Source of the DNA: Flagellimonas hadalis
Lineage (GTDB): Bacteria > Bacteroidota > Bacteroidia > Flavobacteriales > Flavobacteriaceae
Length of the DNA: 64,000 nt
Reading direction: 5' to 3'
Assembly (NCBI RefSeq): GCF_007785775.2
Contig: NZ_VNIK02000006.1
Span: 124,001 to 188,000 of the forward strand
The notes beneath the pieces are model-generated. The model did no database searches. It saw only the letters and a list, made by a program, of their open reading frames with translations, and had not been told where the DNA came from. Both the position numbers and the translations under genes were made by a program. Shown one piece after another: positions 61,502 to 64,000 of the stretch. The stretch's first letter is position 1. Each line of letters begins with the position of its first letter.

Positions 61502-62995
61502 TTATTGTTTTGCGGATAAATTTTCTCTAATTAACACTTTACCTCTTAGCACTATATTTTCAATAGCGTTGTAGGCCTCTATTTCTTTAAGGGGATTCTT
61601 TGTCATCAATATCAAATTTGCTTTTTTTCCAACCTTTATGGAGCCCACATCGGAGAACAGTTTAAATGCCTTTGCGTTGTTGATTGTCGCTGACGCAAGA
61701 ATTTGATCTAACGGAACTCCTGCTTCATCCATTAATTTTAATTCCCAAAATCCATTATGGCCAGGTTGGTTTCCATAGGTTGGTGCTGAAGGAGTGTCCG
61801 TGCCAAATAGAATTAACCCTCCATTGTCCGATAGGTATTTTAAAGCGAGTTTTGCATGGGCTTGAATCCTGCCATAAATGGCATGGATTTCCTCAGCCGG
61901 ATAGTCTCCAAAAAGATCCTTGGCAAACCATTTTCCTTCCTCTGTCCTATACCACTCCAGCAATTTTTTTGGCACAATTTTGTTTAATTCAGGATTGCTC
62001 AGAAAACTATCGTCTGCCAAAGCTTCTTCACCGGCTATGACAGTCAGAGTGGGTGTATAACCAATCTGTTTTTGAATTTGCAAGTCCAGGACGTTCCTTA
62101 TCTCCGTGGGCAATGAATCTTTTGGTACATCTTTATATTTCCCCCAGTTCCATAAACCATGGGCGATGACATCTACCCCAACATCGGCCAAGAATGAGTG
62201 GGCCTCCAGCGAATTACCATGAACAGTAAGAACAAGTCCATTTGAATGGGCTTCGCTTAACAAATCGTCCATAATACTTTTTGTGGGCACGGGCAATTTT
62301 GGCATATTTCTAAAGCCAGATTCATAATAGGATTTGACGGCAATGGCCCCTGAATTTTTTGTACGACTTACAACAGCTTTTGGGGTGTGGTCTGAGGGTT
62401 CAAATTTAGCTGGGATATTGTCGGCCTCACTTTCCAGATATACAAAATTTGGAGTTCCCTCGAACCGGAATTGTTCAGGGGCAAAATTCATGGGATAGCC
62501 ATTAGCGACTGATGCTCCTGACCTGCCAGTATGAAATAAATCAGGTTTGATGGGTTGTGCATTAAAAGAAGTGAGCTGTTCCTCTGATATGCCTCCCAAG
62601 TTGATCAAAGTTGTAAAGCCATGGTACAGATAGCTTCGGGGCATCTGTTTGTTGAATTCTTCTGCTAATTCAGGATATTTTTCCATGTGATGGGGAAGCA
62701 TTCCCTGTACTTCTGTGATATGGACATGGCTATCGATCAATCCCGGAATTACAAACTTTCCTGTTCCATCAATTTTTTCAAATTTCCCGCTAACACTTGG
62801 CTCGTTTTTATCAAGGTAAACGATTTTATCTTTTTCAATCACCAAATGACCTACGTATGGGCTGTAGGTCGCATCTTCAGAAGATATAATGGTGATGTTC
62901 GATATATGTACTCCTTGAGTAAGGGTCAATCGGCCCTGTGTGTCTTTACAAGAAAATAATGGTAAGATGACTATCAGTAAAATTATTTTTTTCAT
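61502..62995 (-). CDS. Amidohydrolase lipoprotein
   Basis: A 497-residue enzyme starting at ATG 62995 (MKKIILLIVILPLFSC, lipobox at Cys16). Amidohydrolase motifs: GLIDSHVHITE (HxH), YHGFTTLINLGGIS, GAIAVKSYYESGF with the metal lysine, VHGNSLEAHSFLADVGVDVIAHGLWNW, LFGTDTPSAPTYGN with catalytic Asp, and the C-terminal GSIKVGKKANLILMTKNP. Substrate unknown; related proteins act on dipeptides, ureas or lactones. It is the 5-prime-most gene of the accessory run and is unrelated in sequence detail to the 42 kb amidohydrolase. Confidence 0.88.
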   Translation of the reverse strand: MKKIILLIVILPLFSCKDTQGRLTLTQGVHISNITIISSEDATYSPYVGHLVIEKDKIVYLDKNEPSVSGKFEKIDGTGKFVIPGLIDSHVHITEVQGMLPHHMEKYPELAEEFNKQMPRSYLYHGFTTLINLGGISEEQLTSFNAQPIKPDLFHTGRSGASVANGYPMNFAPEQFRFEGTPNFVYLESEADNIPAKFEPSDHTPKAVVSRTKNSGAIAVKSYYESGFRNMPKLPVPTKSIMDDLLSEAHSNGLVLTVHGNSLEAHSFLADVGVDVIAHGLWNWGKYKDVPKDSLPTEIRNVLDLQIQKQIGYTPTLTVIAGEEALADDSFLSNPELNKIVPKKLLEWYRTEEGKWFAKDLFGDYPAEEIHAIYGRIQAHAKLALKYLSDNGGLILFGTDTPSAPTYGNQPGHNGFWELKLMDEAGVPLDQILASATINNAKAFKLFSDVGSIKVGKKANLILMTKNPLKEIEAYNAIENIVLRGKVLIRENLSAKQ

Positions 62996-63138
62996 TATTA
63001 AAGTTTTAATGAATGCCAACTATTGGATGTGGAACTACTATAAAAATCAGAAAAAAATCCCAAATACCAACAGCACAAGGGATTAAAGCGATGGAAATAG
63101 TTGCAATCGCGAAAAGCAGCTAAAAAAGAAATAGCGGT

Positions 63139-63834
63139 TCAGAGCACTTCGGCCAAGACCTCCCACACATTTTCCGCCACCAATTGTTGCCCCTTTTGGG
63201 TAGGGTGGATGCCGTCCCCTTGGTTCAGTTCGGGGATGCCCGCAACACCTTCGAGCAGGAAAGGGATCAAGGCAAGATTCTCCTTTTCGGCCAGTTCGGG
63301 GAAAATGTCCCTGAACCCCGAAGTGTATTCAGGGCCCATATTGGGTGGGATCTGCATACCGGCCAATACAATGGTGGCCTGGGGCAGTTTCTCCTGTATC
63401 ATGTCCACCATCGCCTGAAGATTTTTTCGGGTCTCTTCCAAAGGAATGCCGCGAAGCCCATCGTTGGCCCCCAGTTCAAGGACCACCACGGAAATATCAT
63501 CCTCCAATACCCATTCCATACGGTTGAGGCCACTGGCGGTCGTCTCACCGCTCAGTCCGGCATTCACCACTTGGTAGTCCAGTCCCAGCGAATCCAACTT
63601 TTCTTGGATGAGGGCCGGGAAGGCATCGGCCACCTCCAAACCATATCCCGCAGTGAGGCTGTCCCCAAAAAAGAGGATCTTCTTTCCATTGGATTCCGCG
63701 GTGGCCTCCTCGGTTTCAACAGCATCGGCATTCTGTTCCTTTTCCTTCGTCTTGCCCCCACAGCCCATGAGCAATAGGCACAAAAAATAACAAAAGATTA
63801 ACGGCATGGCGGAGTGCTGGCTTTGTACGGACAT
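63139..63834 (-). CDS. SGNH/GDSL hydrolase, TesA-type arylesterase lipoprotein
   Basis: A 231-residue lipoprotein esterase; start at ATG 63834 places a lipobox at LLLMGC (a TTG at 63867 would add 11 residues with positive charge). SGNH blocks: FFGDSLTAGYGL (Ser), NAGLSGETTASG (Gly), LELGANDGLRG (Asn), and GDGIHPTQKG (Asp-x-x-His). Such enzymes hydrolyse thioesters and aryl esters in the periplasm. It is divergent from an ABC ATPase gene, the same arrangement as tesA-ybbA of E. coli. Confidence 0.9.
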   Translation of the reverse strand: MSVQSQHSAMPLIFCYFLCLLLMGCGGKTKEKEQNADAVETEEATAESNGKKILFFGDSLTAGYGLEVADAFPALIQEKLDSLGLDYQVVNAGLSGETTASGLNRMEWVLEDDISVVVLELGANDGLRGIPLEETRKNLQAMVDMIQEKLPQATIVLAGMQIPPNMGPEYTSGFRDIFPELAEKENLALIPFLLEGVAGIPELNQGDGIHPTQKGQQLVAENVWEVLAEVL

Positions 63835-63876
63835 GGGCAATTTTCGTATTTTGAAGGTTTTTACCAAAAACAGGTT

Positions 63877-64000
63877 ATGTCAAAGATATTAAAAGTTGAA
63901 AACCTAAATAAGACCTATCGGAGCGGCAACCACGACCTTACCGTGCTGAAGGAAGTCTCCTTTGAAATTGAAGAAGGGGAGACCTTTGCCATTGTGGGCC
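63877..64000 (+). CDS. ABC transporter ATP-binding protein, LolD/YbbA type (partial)
   Basis: The first 41 codons of a gene cut by the right edge: MSKILKVENLNKTYRSG, then VLKEVSFEIEEGETFAIVG, ending just inside the Walker A. The spacing TYRSGxxxLxVLKxVSF is typical of the LolD/MacB/YbbA group of small ATPases. Divergence from a TesA-type gene supports the YbbA assignment. The 42-base gap between the two starts must hold both promoters. Confidence 0.88.
   Translation, partial: MSKILKVENLNKTYRSGNHDLTVLKEVSFEIEEGETFAIVG

Noticed and set aside
58069-62995. Complete integron
   Set aside because: No integron integrase, attI or typical attC boxes could be recognised; only the looser cassette-like pattern is reported.
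63001-63138. Small RNA in the gap between amidohydrolase and esterase genes
   Set aside because: Only weak AATCCC/GGGATT pairing and no promoter or terminator pattern.

Overview
The window is a piece of a Bacteroidota chromosome, almost certainly a marine Flavobacteriaceae member. Its style recalls the Muricauda/Allomuricauda group, but that genus guess is from gestalt only. Supporting evidence: two proteins with the type IX secretion (type B) C-terminal sorting domain, two SusC/SusD pairs, a FecR/ECF sigma pair, a Rho factor with a long basic N-terminal insertion, many short lipoprotein signal peptides, and a perfect TTG-N19-TAnnTTTG Bacteroidota promoter ahead of a tRNA-Glu cluster. Coding density is high and no rRNA operon, prophage, transposase or CRISPR array is visible.

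Region 1 (1-30 kb) is core genome: GNAT (partial)-DUF192 lipoprotein-lgt-yidD-cysS-folE on the minus strand; two T9SS-exported proteins; an OmpP1/FadL-type porin; a Trp/Gly-rich lipoprotein; proS, three identical tRNA-Glu genes in a 131-bp tandem array, rpsT; two paralogous multi-span membrane proteins; rho; DUF4293; an orphan PqqB-like hydrolase; a YfcE-type phosphodiesterase; truA and an ABC exporter; cdaA-folP; and DUF1599-BT_3928 family-tpiA-prmA-clpS. Between DUF1599 and the BT_3928 gene sits a broken four-helix-bundle (23S IVS/Avd-like) gene flanked by short AAAATCC-type repeats.

Region 2 (about 28.9-54.2 kb) is the most interesting part: two SusCD systems with peptide- and amino-acid-degrading enzymes, built as convergent arms. 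The plus arm is divergent from a MocR/GntR-aminotransferase regulator and carries an M14 carboxypeptidase, SusC, SusD, a SusE-position lipoprotein, an N-acyl-D-amino-acid deacylase-like lipoprotein and an FN3 lipoprotein with an unrecognised hydrolase-like domain. The minus arm carries FecR, an STN-domain SusC, SusD, two tandem S10 serine carboxypeptidases, a secreted amidohydrolase and proline dehydrogenase, with an ECF sigma gene divergent from fecR. The arms meet at a nested 122-bp palindrome. My inference is a peptide (rather than glycan) utilisation locus: exopeptidases trim peptides outside, SusCD import them, and proline is oxidised inside.

Region 3 (54.2-63 kb) looks accessory. After a TerC-family protein and small orphans come eight codirectional minus-strand genes of unrelated function (SRPBCC, unknown, DUF4386, serine hydrolase, TspO, MscS, DUF1003, amidohydrolase), several of them AT-rich. 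Three end right beside copies of one intergenic motif, and others are followed by hairpins, a layout reminiscent of a gene-cassette array, though no integrase is present. The window closes with the conserved divergent pair of a TesA-type GDSL esterase and a LolD/YbbA-type ABC ATPase (partial).
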